From Thermosyntropha sp. (GTDB lineage Bacteria > Bacillota > Syntrophomonadia > Syntrophomonadales > Syntrophomonadaceae), in NCBI RefSeq assembly GCF_017656155.1, contig NZ_JACDOH010000002.1:186001-250000 (forward strand): a stretch of 64,000 bases of DNA, in the 5' to 3' direction. Under the pieces are notes generated by a model. It had not been told where the DNA came from and searched no databases. It was given only the letters and a program-made list of their open reading frames with translations. The translations under genes were made by a program, and so were the position numbers. Shown here piece after piece: positions 16,557 through 25,743 of the stretch. Position 1 is the first letter of the stretch. The number at the start of each line of letters is the position of its first letter.

Positions 16557-17319
16557 AAACGCGCAGAACTTTGCTTAAAAATTCCCGGGTTCTTTCATGT
16601 TTAGGATTATCTATTACTTCTTTAGCCTTTCCCTGCTCTACAATAATCCCTTCATCCATAAATATAACCTTATCCGCAACTTCACGGGCAAACCCAATTT
16701 CATGAGTTACTATAATCATAGTCATATGTTCAGCAGCTAAATCCTGCATAACCTTTAATACCTCGCCAGTAAGTTCGGGGTCAAGTGCTGAAGTAGGTTC
16801 ATCAAAGCACATAATATCAGGGTTCATAGCTAAAGCCCTTGCAATAGCCACCCTCTGTTGCTGTCCTCCTGATAATTCAAAGGGATAATTTCTGGCCTTA
16901 TTTTCCAAACCTACTTTTCTCAATAATTCCAACGCCGTTTTTTCTGCTTCTTCCCTCGGAACCCTGTTAACAATAACCGGAGCTAAAATTAAATTTTCCA
17001 GAACTGACTTATGGGGAAAAAGATTAAAATTTTGAAATACCATCCCCATTTTTCTGCGTATAAGGGCAATTTCCTTTTCACCGCTGTAAACAGCTCTGCC
17101 ATCTGGTCCATTCTGAACCATTATTTCGCCCTCAATTTCAATCGTCCCCCTGTCTATTGTTTCTAAACGGTTCAAGCACCTTAAAAAGGTGCTTTTTCCA
17201 GAACCTGATGGCCCAATTATAGCAATAACCTCTCCTCTTTGGACAGTGAGGGACACTCCTTTTAAAACCTTTAAATGATCAAAACTTTTATATATATCTA
17301 ATGCTCTGAGCATATACAT
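16555..17319 (-). CDS. Polar amino-acid ABC transporter, ATP-binding protein (GlnQ-like)
   Basis: About 254 residues. It has the ABC ATPase set: Walker [11 protein letters not shown]-loop [11 protein letters not shown], signature [15 protein letters not shown], Walker [15 protein letters not shown] and switch His in IVTHEIGFA. The pattern is that of polar amino-acid importers (GlnQ/HisP/ArtP type). ATG 17319 follows AGGAGCG and begins 13 bp after the permease stop; the Met at 17349 would overlap the permease. It is the third gene of the binding protein-permease-ATPase operon. The substrate cannot be told from sequence. Confidence 0.92.
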   Translation of the reverse strand: MYMLRALDIYKSFDHLKVLKGVSLTVQRGEVIAIIGPSGSGKSTFLRCLNRLETIDRGTIEIEGEIMVQNGPDGRAVYSGEKEIALIRRKMGMVFQNFNLFPHKSVLENLILAPVIVNRVPREEAEKTALELLRKVGLENKARNYPFELSGGQQQRVAIARALAMNPDIMCFDEPTSALDPELTGEVLKVMQDLAAEHMTMIIVTHEIGFAREVADKVIFMDEGIIVEQGKAKEVIDNPKHERTREFLSKVLRV

Positions 17320-17332
17320 ATAAGCTTCGCTC

Positions 17333-17974
17333 CTAACGATAATAGTCAAATTTATGTTCTACCCACTTAAAAAACTGCTGCACAACTGCTGTCATAAAAA
17401 GATAAAAAACAGCTGCCATTATAAACGGGACAAAAGTTTCATCTCTCATTACTGCAGTTTTAGCTACCCTTAAAAGTTCACTTATAGCCAAAACATAAAT
17501 AAGTGCTGAATCTTTAACCAGATTTATTACTTCATTGCCGATGGGCGGGACAACCCTTTTAAATACTTGCGGAAGTATTATATTGGTCATAGTCTGAAAA
17601 CGGGTTAACCCTAAGACATCGGCGGCTTCATACTGCCCTCTATCAATAGACTGTATACCTGACCTTATTATTTCTGCCAGGTAGGCAGCATAATTAAGCA
17701 CAAAAGCTAACAAGGCGGCAGTAAAGCGCTCCAGCCTTATACCTACGGTCATAAGTCCAAAATAAACAAACAACAGTTGAAGTAAAAGCGGAGTTCCCCT
17801 AAAAATCCATACATAAAATTCCATAAACCACTGCAAAGGCTTAAATTTAGAAATACGGGCTATACCCATAATTGTGCCTAAAGGAAGGCATAAAATTAAA
17901 GTTAAGAAAAATAATGATAAAGTTGTTTTCCAGCCTTCCAGCATGTGAGGTAAAAGTTTAAGTACATAATCCAT
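17333..17974 (-). CDS. Polar amino-acid ABC transporter, permease protein
   Basis: About 213 residues, membrane-embedded, with about five hydrophobic helices and the HisM/GlnP-family features RGTPLLLQL (N-terminal half) and the EAA cytoplasmic loop near [23 protein letters not shown]. It forms the membrane channel with the ATPase downstream and the lipoprotein upstream. I start at ATG 17974, which follows AGGGGA; an upstream in-frame Met at 18025 would put unrelated residues before the amphipathic start [12 protein letters not shown]. Confidence 0.92.
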   Translation of the reverse strand: MDYVLKLLPHMLEGWKTTLSLFFLTLILCLPLGTIMGIARISKFKPLQWFMEFYVWIFRGTPLLLQLLFVYFGLMTVGIRLERFTAALLAFVLNYAAYLAEIIRSGIQSIDRGQYEAADVLGLTRFQTMTNIILPQVFKRVVPPIGNEVINLVKDSALIYVLAISELLRVAKTAVMRDETFVPFIMAAVFYLFMTAVVQQFFKWVEHKFDYYR

Positions 17975-18008
17975 GCTTATCCCCTGCTTCTTCAAAATAA
18001 CATAATTA

Positions 18009-18042
18009 CAGGCTAACAGCATCAAATAATACCGTTAGCCTG
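18009..18042 (-). other. Stem-loop between binding-protein and permease genes
   Basis: 9-bp perfect inverted repeat CAGGCTAAC / GTTAGCCTG with a 16-nt loop and no T tract on the minus strand. Such elements usually protect the upstream mRNA, so the binding protein is made in excess of the membrane parts; that role is inferred from position. Confidence 0.55.
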
Positions 18043-18075
18043 CCTGCTTTATTATAACAGATTTCGGTTAAAAAA

Positions 18076-18897
18076 CTACTGTTTAATTATATTTTCACCA
18101 AACCATTTTTGAGAAATGGCAGCAGCAGTTCCGTCTTTTTTCATTTCATCTAAAACTTTCTCTAATTCTGCTAAGAATGCTTTATCGGTTTTGCGGAGTC
18201 CAATTCCAAATTCTTCGGTTCCAAAATTATCTTTAAGAATTTTGTAATCTTCCTCATGTTTTGATATATAGTATCTTCCTACAACTTCATCCACCACTAC
18301 TGCATCTACCCCACCGCCTTTAAGGTCGCGAAGAGCCAGATCATTGCTTTCGAACTCTAAAATATTGTCTTTAATTTTTTCATAAATGGGATCATCTTCA
18401 ACTGCATCTACTGCACTGCTTGCAGCTTGGATCCCTATCTTCTTTCCTATCAGGTCTTCCTTGGTTTTAATATCAGAATCTGCTCTTACTACTATTATCT
18501 GATGGTCTTCAATATAAGGTTTAGTAAACAAAACCTGTTTTTTTCTTTCTTCAGTTATGGTAAATCCATTCCATATAACATCAATATTTCCGCCGTTAAG
18601 TTCTTCTACTTTAGTTTCCCAAACTATAGGCTGAAACTTTACTTCTACTCCTAATCTCTTGGCCACTTCTTTAGCCAAATCTACATCAAAGCCTACAATT
18701 TCATTATTTTCATCACGAAAACCCATCGGCGGGAAGGCATCATCCAAACCTACAACAAAATATCCTTTTTCTTTAATTTCTTCCCAGGAAGTATCTTCTT
18801 TTTGGGCATCTGAACCTGTATCTTTCGCCCCACATCCTGTAAGCAAAATGGCCAAAGTAAAACATAATACTAAAATAAGTGCGATTTTTTTTCTCAT
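18076..18897 (-). CDS. Polar amino-acid ABC transporter, substrate-binding lipoprotein
   Basis: About 273 residues. The signal sequence ends in a lipobox (AILLTGC|GAK), so the protein is lipid-anchored outside the membrane. The mature part is a class 3 solute-binding fold: VVGLDDAFPPMGFRDENN, VGFDVDLAKEVAKRLG, VIWNGFTITEERKK and the late WFGENI signature. These match amino-acid binders such as those for glutamine, cystine or arginine, but the ligand is not deducible. ATG 18897 follows GGGGGAT; an in-frame ATG at 18918 lies before that site. It is the first gene of the operon. Confidence 0.92.
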   Translation of the reverse strand: MRKKIALILVLCFTLAILLTGCGAKDTGSDAQKEDTSWEEIKEKGYFVVGLDDAFPPMGFRDENNEIVGFDVDLAKEVAKRLGVEVKFQPIVWETKVEELNGGNIDVIWNGFTITEERKKQVLFTKPYIEDHQIIVVRADSDIKTKEDLIGKKIGIQAASSAVDAVEDDPIYEKIKDNILEFESNDLALRDLKGGGVDAVVVDEVVGRYYISKHEEDYKILKDNFGTEEFGIGLRKTDKAFLAELEKVLDEMKKDGTAAAISQKWFGENIIKQ

Positions 18898-19040
18898 TTG
18901 CAAATCCCCCTTCTGCATTATTGTGATTATTTACGCCAATATTTTACTTTAGTTTGTTAAATAAGTAAATAGTTAATATAAAACAAAATTAAACTATTAA
19001 AAAGGAGATTTGCATTAACCGATTTTTCATAATTCAGGAA

Positions 19041-20339
19041 CTATAAAGATTTCGAACTATACTTATTAAGTATCTTTGCTGCAGTTTCTACGATACTTTT
19101 TCTCAATTCTTCAGGTTCTATAACTTCAGCTTCATCTCCCCACTGCATCATCCAGCTTTTCATTTCAACCAGGCCGCACACTTCATATTCGACTATTATG
19201 CTTCCATCATCACATTCCTGAACAATTTTCTGAGTAGGATGATATTTTACATTCTTTAACCTGAAAGCTACTGAAGGCATAAACTTTACCCGCACAGTTC
19301 GGATTGGATCATTACAAAAAACACCCCAACTTGAGCTTATATAATTATGCAATGAAAAATTCTCCGGATATTCATAAACTTCACTTTCTCGCAAATATAC
19401 ATGTTTAATTTGATCCACCCGATAAACTCTATATTCAGGTTTGTTATCAACAACTTTACGGGCGACTAAATACCATACTGAACGCTTGCAAACCATGCCG
19501 AGAGGGTCAAGAACACGACCTTCCTCACTTCCATCACGATATGAATATATAATCTTGATTCTAAAATTATGTGTTACTGCCTTTATTAATTTTCCTAATG
19601 TATCACCAAACTTCTGGGGCGAAACCAAAGTATCCCCTATTACATAAATCCGTTGTCTTATTTTTTCAATATAATCTGGAACAGGTTTGGCTCTTCTTAT
19701 TGCCTTTTCTAATTCTTCCTGAGCAGCAGCCACAACCGGTTCTAAAAGGGTATTGCGATAAGGAAGCATGGATGTGTACACTAAAGCAGCACTTTCTGCA
19801 GGAAGCTTGGGAAGGTAAATTTCTCTTAATCCGTATTTTCCCCGACGATTTTCCCTGGGGCGCACTAAAGATATATTCATGTTTTCTAAAGCATTAAGGT
19901 CACGGTATATCATTCTGCGTAAAGCTGAATCTGCAGGAATTTCTTCACAAGAATTGAGCATAAGTTCTTTATAGCTCTCAATTATTTTGTTCATCTCAAT
20001 TCCGCCATTAGGGATATTGCTGTGCAGAAGATTATAAAGATAAAGAAGCCTTTCAGTTTGCTGAAGCTTTGTCCTCCTGGAATTATTCTTCTGAAGATAT
20101 TCGATTACTTCGTCGATGCTTAGATTTTTCCCATTCTTTATAATTTTAAACTGCTTTTTATCCATACATACAGAATTATCTTCGACCAAGCCAGCTAAAA
20201 TACTGTATAAAGTTCTTCTGTTTATATTTAAATCTGACAACAATTTTTCTTCTTCACAAAAAGGACTAGAGGTTATGTAATCCTTTATATTTGCTGTCCA
20301 GTGACTTATGGTTACCACTTTATTCTTTAAAACCGCCAT
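19041..20339 (-). CDS. WYL-domain transcriptional regulator
   Basis: A 432-residue predicted DNA-binding regulator. An N-terminal region (about residues 1-160) looks like two winged-helix-type segments (LLSDLNINRRTLYSILAGLV and RRMIYRDLNALENMNISLV). A C-terminal WYL domain (about residues 240-330) holds the namesake SVWYLVARKV and the Arg-rich YRVYRVDQIKH. A final WCX-like domain ends the protein. WYL domains are ligand-sensing, with nucleic acid or nucleotide ligands proposed for several members. It is monocistronic, upstream of an amino-acid transporter on the same strand but not clearly linked to it. The ATG is preceded by GGGAG. Confidence 0.85.
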   Translation of the reverse strand: MAVLKNKVVTISHWTANIKDYITSSPFCEEEKLLSDLNINRRTLYSILAGLVEDNSVCMDKKQFKIIKNGKNLSIDEVIEYLQKNNSRRTKLQQTERLLYLYNLLHSNIPNGGIEMNKIIESYKELMLNSCEEIPADSALRRMIYRDLNALENMNISLVRPRENRRGKYGLREIYLPKLPAESAALVYTSMLPYRNTLLEPVVAAAQEELEKAIRRAKPVPDYIEKIRQRIYVIGDTLVSPQKFGDTLGKLIKAVTHNFRIKIIYSYRDGSEEGRVLDPLGMVCKRSVWYLVARKVVDNKPEYRVYRVDQIKHVYLRESEVYEYPENFSLHNYISSSWGVFCNDPIRTVRVKFMPSVAFRLKNVKYHPTQKIVQECDDGSIIVEYEVCGLVEMKSWMMQWGDEAEVIEPEELRKSIVETAAKILNKYSSKSL

Positions 20340-20417
20340 CCTTTCCTCTCCCTCTGGCTTTATTTGCTAAGCAGAATAGCTTTATGGTATATTATACCAA
20401 ACAAAAATAAAAACGAG

Positions 20418-20447
20418 AAAAAAAAGAGCCTTCACGGCTCATTTTTT
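20418..20447 (-). terminator. Intrinsic terminator after tRNA-Leu
   Basis: GAGCC / GGCTC stem with a 5-nt loop, extended by flanking A/T pairs, with a run of Ts on the minus strand just past the tRNA 3' end. Confidence 0.75.
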
Positions 20448-20454
20448 CTTTGTC

Positions 20455-20541
20455 TGGTGCGGCAGAAGGGACTTGAACCCCCACCCTGTGACCAGGACTA
20501 GAACCTGAATCTAGCGCGTCTGCCAGTTCCGCCACTGCCGC
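20455..20541 (-). tRNA. tRNA-Leu (anticodon CAG)
   Basis: 87 nt on the minus strand with encoded CCA. Acceptor stem GCGGCAG/CTGCCGC, a long variable arm (TCCTGGTCACAGGGTGG) typical of class II tRNAs, anticodon loop TTCAGGT giving CAG (codon CTG), and T-arm GGTTCAAGTCC. It is a single-gene unit with its own terminator. Confidence 0.97.
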
Positions 20542-20642
20542 ATCCATATTTACTTGTTTTCCCAAGCAAGGTTAATTATAAGATATATAACCTACTATTG
20601 TCAAGCAATTTAACAATATCAGCCATGCTTTTGAAGATATGC

Positions 20643-21905
20643 CTATATTCCTTCATTTTCCGGTTTATTAATAACTAAAACTAAGCCTGAGGCAAAAAGA
20701 GCAAGTCCAATACCTATAATAAATACCTGCTGAAAAGCAGAAGACAAAGCTGAATTTAAGGCTATTTTGCCCATTTCTTTAGCAGCCTGAACCGCATTGT
20801 CAGCTAAAACAGCTGCTATCCGTGGTGATAAAAATGATGATATTCCAAAACCTAAAAAAAGTAATCCATAATTAGTTCCTATATATTTAGTACCAAAAAA
20901 ATTAGCAATCAAACTGGGGAATATCCCAAATAACCCGCCCAAACACATCATTATAGTTCCGGAACAAATCAGGAAGTAGTAAAAATTATCAGCCCGGGGC
21001 AGCATCAGCTGGGCGAAAACAGAAATTAATAAAAGAGATAGCAAAGCTTTTTTCTCCCCTGCTTTATCCAGTAAAAAGCCAAATAAAGGACCTCCTATCC
21101 CATTTGCTACAGAAATTATTCCTACTAAACGAACCGCCTCGCCGGAAGAAAGTCCTGCAAATACCTGGGCTATCAATTGGGCATTGCTTGTCAGGACAAG
21201 TCCCGGAAAAGCTCCCAGAATAAAAATCAGGAGTATAATATAAAATACCGGTTTTTTTAGCATTTCTCTGGGAGTATAATCTTGGCTTTGGTTACATCCA
21301 ATCTGGTTATGCAATAAATTTGATTCAGAGGGAGGATTCTGCAAAAATATAGCACACACAGCTATAACCAGCAGAAAAATTAGACCTGTCCATCCAAAAG
21401 CAGCATAAACTGATGAAGTTCTACTTATTATCAGTCCTGCTATATAACTGAAAACCAGTCCTCCTGTTCCAAATATGCCGGATATAATCCCTCCAGCCAA
21501 CCCTCTTTTATCAGGAAACCATTTTAAAACAGTAGGCAGAGGAGTAGCATAAGCCATTCCCCGTCCAATACCGGCTAAAATCCCATGAAATATATAAAGA
21601 CCAAGTAAAGTTCGGCATTTAGCAGCCAAAAGCATGCTTATTCCCAAAATTAAACCTCCTAGAAGAGCCACCGGCCGCGGACCGAACTTATCCTGCATTA
21701 GCCCTGCCCATACGGCAGTTACAGTATAAGTCATAACCATAATAGAAAAAATAAGCGAAATTTGTGCCAGTGTCCAATCTGGATTTTCTAATTGCAACCT
21801 GGCCGCAAAAACACTCCAGCTGTAAACTGAACCTAAACACAAGCTGATTAAGGAAGCACTTATAAAGGCCAAGATCCTTTGCCGTCTGTTACTGCGAACG
21901 AGCAT
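20643..21905 (-). CDS. Major facilitator superfamily transporter (OFA-like)
   Basis: About 420 residues with roughly twelve membrane segments. The N-terminal segment SLCLGSVYSWSVFAARL resembles the oxalate-formate antiporter (OFA) branch of the MFS. The motif-A loop GLMQDKFGPRPVALLGG lies between helices 2 and 3, and a central hydrophilic loop (about residues 190-215) divides the two halves. OFA relatives carry small mono- and dicarboxylates; the actual substrate is not known. ATG 21905 is chosen because GGGGAGG lies seven bases upstream, while ATG 21911 sits against it. Confidence 0.88.
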   Translation of the reverse strand: MLVRSNRRQRILAFISASLISLCLGSVYSWSVFAARLQLENPDWTLAQISLIFSIMVMTYTVTAVWAGLMQDKFGPRPVALLGGLILGISMLLAAKCRTLLGLYIFHGILAGIGRGMAYATPLPTVLKWFPDKRGLAGGIISGIFGTGGLVFSYIAGLIISRTSSVYAAFGWTGLIFLLVIAVCAIFLQNPPSESNLLHNQIGCNQSQDYTPREMLKKPVFYIILLIFILGAFPGLVLTSNAQLIAQVFAGLSSGEAVRLVGIISVANGIGGPLFGFLLDKAGEKKALLSLLLISVFAQLMLPRADNFYYFLICSGTIMMCLGGLFGIFPSLIANFFGTKYIGTNYGLLFLGFGISSFLSPRIAAVLADNAVQAAKEMGKIALNSALSSAFQQVFIIGIGLALFASGLVLVINKPENEGI

Positions 21906-21935
21906 GTTCATCCTCCCCGTTTTTTTATTTTATAA

Positions 21936-22862
21936 TCATAAAGCCAATCTCCCCTGCCAAGTATTGCGCTTTATAAATTCTTCATCAATAGAATTCAAAA
22001 CTTCCCATTTTTTAAGACTCCACTTTGGACCTACCAGTAAATCCCTGGGGCTGTCACCGGTTAAACGATGAATTACCACATTCTCCGGAACATATTCTAA
22101 AATATCTACCACCATTCTTACATATTCTTCTTTGGTTAAAAATTTAAGCTTTCCCTCCTCGTAAAACCTCATCAGAGGAGTCCCTTTCATCAGATGCAGA
22201 AGATGAATTTTTAGACCTTGAATAGGAAGGGATGCCACCGTCTTGCCTGTTGTAAGCATTTCTTCCTCCGTTTCCCCTGGAAGCCCTAATATTATGTGAG
22301 CAACTGCTTCTATTTTACGCTCATTAAGTTTAGATAAACTTTTTAAAAATGTATCATAAGTATAGCCTAAATTAACCAGCCTGGAAGTCTTTTCATGGAC
22401 AGTCTGCAGTCCTAACTCTACCCATAAATAAGTTTGCTGATTAAATTCTGCCAAAAGATCTAATACATCATCAGGTAAACAGTCGGGTCTAGTAGCAATT
22501 GCCAGCCCAACTACTCCCGGACATGAAATGGCCGTATCATATAAAATGCGAAGTCTTTCTACCGGAGCATAAGTATTGGTAAAAGCCTGAAAATAAGCAA
22601 TATACAAACCATTTTTCCATTTTTTATGCATAACTTCCTGCATCTGTCCAATCTGCTTCCTTATATCGGCACCCCTTTCACCTGCAAAATCGCCTGACCC
22701 ACGTGCACTGCAAAAATAACATCCCTCTCTGGAAAGGGTTCCATCGCGATTAGGACAAGTAAATCCAGCATCAAGAGGAAGTTTAAATACCTTTTGTCCA
22801 AATTTATACCTGAGATGATAATTTAAGCTGTGATATCTCTTATTATCCCAGAATAATGGCAT
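21936..22862 (-). CDS. Radical SAM protein, TIGR01212 family (YtqA-like)
   Basis: About 308 residues. The radical-SAM cluster motif appears as CPNRDGTLSREGCYFC near residue 35, the spaced form typical of the TIGR01212/YhcC-YtqA family, followed by ARGSGDF. Later marks are VELGLQT and LPGETEEEM. The [4Fe-4S] cluster should cleave S-adenosylmethionine; the reaction of this family is not established here. Start ATG 22862 (MPLFWDNKRYHS) matches the family N-terminus and follows GGTGG; the Met at 22928 adds 22 unrelated residues. Confidence 0.87.
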   Translation of the reverse strand: MPLFWDNKRYHSLNYHLRYKFGQKVFKLPLDAGFTCPNRDGTLSREGCYFCSARGSGDFAGERGADIRKQIGQMQEVMHKKWKNGLYIAYFQAFTNTYAPVERLRILYDTAISCPGVVGLAIATRPDCLPDDVLDLLAEFNQQTYLWVELGLQTVHEKTSRLVNLGYTYDTFLKSLSKLNERKIEAVAHIILGLPGETEEEMLTTGKTVASLPIQGLKIHLLHLMKGTPLMRFYEEGKLKFLTKEEYVRMVVDILEYVPENVVIHRLTGDSPRDLLVGPKWSLKKWEVLNSIDEEFIKRNTWQGRLAL

Positions 22863-22908
22863 ATATATAAACCACCAGCCTTTCAAAAAAATAATATAAA
22901 GTTTACTG

Positions 22909-22937
22909 TTGACCATAATTTTATACAATGATAATAT
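22909..22937 (+). promoter_or_regulatory. Sigma-A-type promoter of metNIQ
   Basis: TTGACC, 17-bp spacer, TAATAT on the plus strand, placing the transcript start about 30 bases before the S-box. The same -35 and -10 hexamers and spacing occur before the FMN riboswitch. Confidence 0.65.
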
Positions 22938-22972
22938 TATTTACGATAAAATCAAACAATAATAAAAACTAC

Positions 22973-23082
22973 CTCTTATCCAGAGAGGCTGAGGGACTGG
23001 CCCAATGACGCCCGGCAACCGCCAGAAAATTCAACCTGGTAAGGTGCCAATTCCTGCAGATTTATTATCTGGCAGATAAGAG
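22973..23082 (+). promoter_or_regulatory. SAM-I (S-box) riboswitch
   Basis: The P1 arms are CTCTTATC and GATAAGAG at the two ends. Inside are the conserved blocks GAGGCTGAGGGA, GGCCC, ATGACGCCCGGCAACC and GGTGCCAATTCCTGCAG, in the order and spacing of the S-box. It senses S-adenosylmethionine and should turn off the methionine importer genes downstream when SAM is plentiful. Confidence 0.96.
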
Positions 23083-23099
23083 ATAAGATAGCATATCTT

Positions 23100-23125
23100 G
23101 CCTCTTTGTGCCATAACAAAGAGGC
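23100..23125 (+). terminator. Probable S-box expression-platform terminator
   Basis: 10-bp stem GCCTCTTTGT / ACAAAGAGGC with a 6-nt loop, followed by ATTAATAGTTT. The T tract is poor, so termination may be weak; the hairpin ends just 11 bases before the metN ribosome binding site. Confidence 0.6.
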
Positions 23126-23152
23126 ATTAATAGTTTAAGGAGGAAAGGATTT

Positions 23153-24178
23153 TTGATCGAGATAAAAAATTTAACCAAAATATATACTACTCCTACTCAA
23201 AAAATTTTAGCTTTAGATAATGTAAACCTTTCAGTAAATAAAGGTGAAATTTTCGGCATAATCGGTCTGAGCGGAGCTGGAAAAAGCACATTAATCCGCT
23301 GTATTAATATGTTAGAAAAACCTACTAAAGGAAGCATATTAATCGATGGTCAAGATATAACTTTGCTGGATAAAAATGAACTGCGCCTGGCAAGGCAGAA
23401 AATCGGCATGATTTTTCAGCACTTTAACCTTTTATCATCCCGTACTGTTTTGGATAATGTAATGTTTCCATTAGAAATTGCCAAAGTACCACACAGCCAG
23501 GCTAAAAAGAGAGCAGCAGAGCTCTTGGAACTAGTAGGTCTTTCTGACAAAGCTAAAGCTTACCCTTCTCAGCTAAGCGGCGGACAAAAACAGCGGGTGG
23601 GGATAGCTCGGGCTTTAGCAAATGAACCTAAAATACTTTTATCGGATGAAGCAACTTCTGCCCTTGATCCTGAAACCACGCGATCAATTCTAAAATTGAT
23701 GAAAGATATAAATAAACAGATGAATATTACTATTTTGCTTATAACCCATGACATGAATGTTATAAAACAGATATGCGATAGAGTTGCGGTAATCGACAAT
23801 TCACGCATTGTTGAAGTAGGTGATGTATTAACTGTCTTTTCTAATCCCGGCACCCCTACTTCACGTAGCTTTCTTAATGCGATAATAAAAAGTGAGGTTC
23901 CGGAGGACCTTTTGCATCTGGCAAAAAATAATTCAAACAATTCAAAATTAATCCGGGTTTCCTTTATCGGAGCTTCAGCTGGTGAACCTATAATATCCAA
24001 CATGATTAAGAATTTCGCCATCAAGGCTAATATCCTGTATGGCAATATTGACCGGGTCAAAGATACGCCGTTTGGCAATCTGGTAATGGAAATTATCGGA
24101 GAACCTCAGGCTATTACTGCCGCTCTTGACTTCCTTAAAGATAATGGATTAGAAATTGAGGTGCTGAAACATGTTTGA
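23153..24178 (+). CDS. metN: Methionine ABC transporter ATP-binding protein
   Basis: 341 residues. The N-terminal ABC ATPase domain shows Walker [11 protein letters not shown]-loop [11 protein letters not shown], signature [15 protein letters not shown] and Walker [15 protein letters not shown]. The C-terminal domain (about residues 260-341, from [10 protein letters not shown]) is the NIL/ACT-like domain that binds methionine and inhibits transport. The TTG start follows AAGGAGG by nine bases. metI begins inside its last codons (8-bp overlap), so the two are translationally coupled. It is controlled by the upstream S-box. Confidence 0.95.
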   Translation: MIEIKNLTKIYTTPTQKILALDNVNLSVNKGEIFGIIGLSGAGKSTLIRCINMLEKPTKGSILIDGQDITLLDKNELRLARQKIGMIFQHFNLLSSRTVLDNVMFPLEIAKVPHSQAKKRAAELLELVGLSDKAKAYPSQLSGGQKQRVGIARALANEPKILLSDEATSALDPETTRSILKLMKDINKQMNITILLITHDMNVIKQICDRVAVIDNSRIVEVGDVLTVFSNPGTPTSRSFLNAIIKSEVPEDLLHLAKNNSNNSKLIRVSFIGASAGEPIISNMIKNFAIKANILYGNIDRVKDTPFGNLVMEIIGEPQAITAALDFLKDNGLEIEVLKHV

Positions 24179-24887
24179 TATATTAAACGAAATTGACTTA
24201 AATATTTTTTTGACTGTTTTTTCAGGCGAGTACGGAATCGTGGCAGAGAAAGTTATAAAAGCTACCTGGGAAACAATCTATATGATAATTATCTCTACCG
24301 GACTGAGCTATGTTGTCGGTCTTCCTCTTGGTATAATCCTGGTAATTACTGAAAACGGACACATTGCAGAAAATACTTCCGTAAACCGAATTTTAGCTTT
24401 TTTAGTAAATACAGTGCGTTCTATTCCATTTATCATATTCTTAATACTCATTATCCCTCTTACGCGTTTAATTGTAGGAACCTCAATTGGAACTGTTGCT
24501 TCTATCGTCCCTTTGACCCTGGCCGCTATCCCTTTTGTCGCCAGGCTGGTTGAAACCTCTCTAAAAGAAATTGAATGGGGTTTAATTGAAGCAGCCCTTT
24601 CCATGGGAGCAACCAACTGGCAAATAATAACTAAAGTGCTGATACCTGAAGCTCTACCTTCAATAACCCTGGGCATCGCTATAACTACTATTAATTTAGT
24701 AGGGTATTCAGCTATGGCAGGTATAGTCGGCGGTGGAGGATTAGGTACCCTTGCTTATTACTATGGTTACCAGCGATATGACAACCTGATCCTTTGGACA
24801 ACAGTTATAGTCCTTATATTCATGGTTCAGGGAATTCAATCGCTTGGTGATAAAGCAACCGCCAAACTAAATGAAAAAAGGAGGTAA
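24171..24887 (+). CDS. metI: Methionine ABC transporter permease
   Basis: 238 residues with about five hydrophobic helices and the MetI/BPD-transporter cytoplasmic loop [20 protein letters not shown]. The segments [12 protein letters not shown] and [17 protein letters not shown] end region ([21 protein letters not shown]) match methionine permeases. It forms the membrane part of MetNIQ. It overlaps metN by 8 bp and is followed after 3 bp by metQ. Confidence 0.95.
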   Translation: MFDILNEIDLNIFLTVFSGEYGIVAEKVIKATWETIYMIIISTGLSYVVGLPLGIILVITENGHIAENTSVNRILAFLVNTVRSIPFIIFLILIIPLTRLIVGTSIGTVASIVPLTLAAIPFVARLVETSLKEIEWGLIEAALSMGATNWQIITKVLIPEALPSITLGIAITTINLVGYSAMAGIVGGGGLGTLAYYYGYQRYDNLILWTTVIVLIFMVQGIQSLGDKATAKLNEKRR

Positions 24888-24890
24888 ATT

Positions 24891-25709
24891 ATGAAGAAAA
24901 AACTTATTGTAATGTTATTATCCCTTACCCTTATTCTGACAGGGATTGCCGGATGCGGACAAAAAGATGCTGCCCAAAATGAAAATGCTCCTAAAAAACT
25001 GGTAGTTGGTGCAACGGCCAAACCTCATGCTGAAATATTAGAAATAGTTAAGCCCATGCTGGCCAAAGAAGGCATTGATCTTGAAATAAAAGAATTTACC
25101 GATTATGTACTTCTTAATCCGGCACTGGTAGAAGGAGAAATTGACGCCAACTTCTTTCAACATCGTCCTTATCTAGATGATTTTAACGCTAAAAATAATG
25201 CAAATCTTCATGAGGTTGTAAAAGTTCACACTGAACCGATGGGAGTATACTCGAGCAAAATAAAAAATATTGCTGATGTTCCGAAAGGTGCTCAGATAGG
25301 TATCCCTAATGATGCAACCAACGGCGGTAGAGCACTTATGGTTTTGGAACACGCTGGCATTATCAAACTTAAAGAAGGTGCAGGAGTGACTGCAACCGAA
25401 AAAGATATAATTAAAAATCCCAAAAATGTCAAAATAGTAATGATGGATGCCCCCATGCTTGCTAGAGCTTTAGAAGATTTAGATGTCTGTGTTATAAACA
25501 GCAATTATGCATTGGAAGCCAATTTAAATCCGGTAAAAGATTCGATTTTTATGGAACCTAAAGATTCTCCTTTTGCCAATATACTTGTTGTAAGACCGGG
25601 AGATGAAAAGCGGGAAGATATTCAAAAACTGGCAAAAGCATTACAATCACCTGAAGTTAAAAAATTCCTGGAAGAAAAATACAACGGTTCATGTATTCCT
25701 GCTTTTTAA
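24891..25709 (+). CDS. metQ: Methionine ABC transporter substrate-binding lipoprotein
   Basis: 272 residues. The signal peptide ends in a lipobox (LTGIAGC|GQK). The mature domain is NlpA/MetQ type: VGATAKPHAEILEIVKPML, NPALVEGEIDANFFQHRPYL, VKVHTEPMGVYSSKI, IGIPNDATNGGRALMVLEHAG and a final FLEEKYNGSCIPAF. It captures methionine outside the membrane for MetNI. It is the last gene of the S-box operon and is followed within 5 bp by a strong terminator. Confidence 0.95.
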   Translation: MKKKLIVMLLSLTLILTGIAGCGQKDAAQNENAPKKLVVGATAKPHAEILEIVKPMLAKEGIDLEIKEFTDYVLLNPALVEGEIDANFFQHRPYLDDFNAKNNANLHEVVKVHTEPMGVYSSKIKNIADVPKGAQIGIPNDATNGGRALMVLEHAGIIKLKEGAGVTATEKDIIKNPKNVKIVMMDAPMLARALEDLDVCVINSNYALEANLNPVKDSIFMEPKDSPFANILVVRPGDEKREDIQKLAKALQSPEVKKFLEEKYNGSCIPAF

Positions 25710-25714
25710 AGAAT

Positions 25715-25743
25715 AAAAAAAGGGGGTATTCCCCTTTTTTTTT
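25715..25743. terminator. Bidirectional terminator between metQ and the DUF1646 gene
   Basis: A run of seven As then GGGGG, TATT loop, CCCC and nine Ts. It serves metQ on the plus strand and the convergent carrier gene on the minus strand. Confidence 0.9.

Noticed and set aside
18427-18952. Plus-strand open frames opposite the amino-acid-binding lipoprotein gene
   Set aside because: They are antisense reflections of the coding sequence with no start signals or recognisable product.
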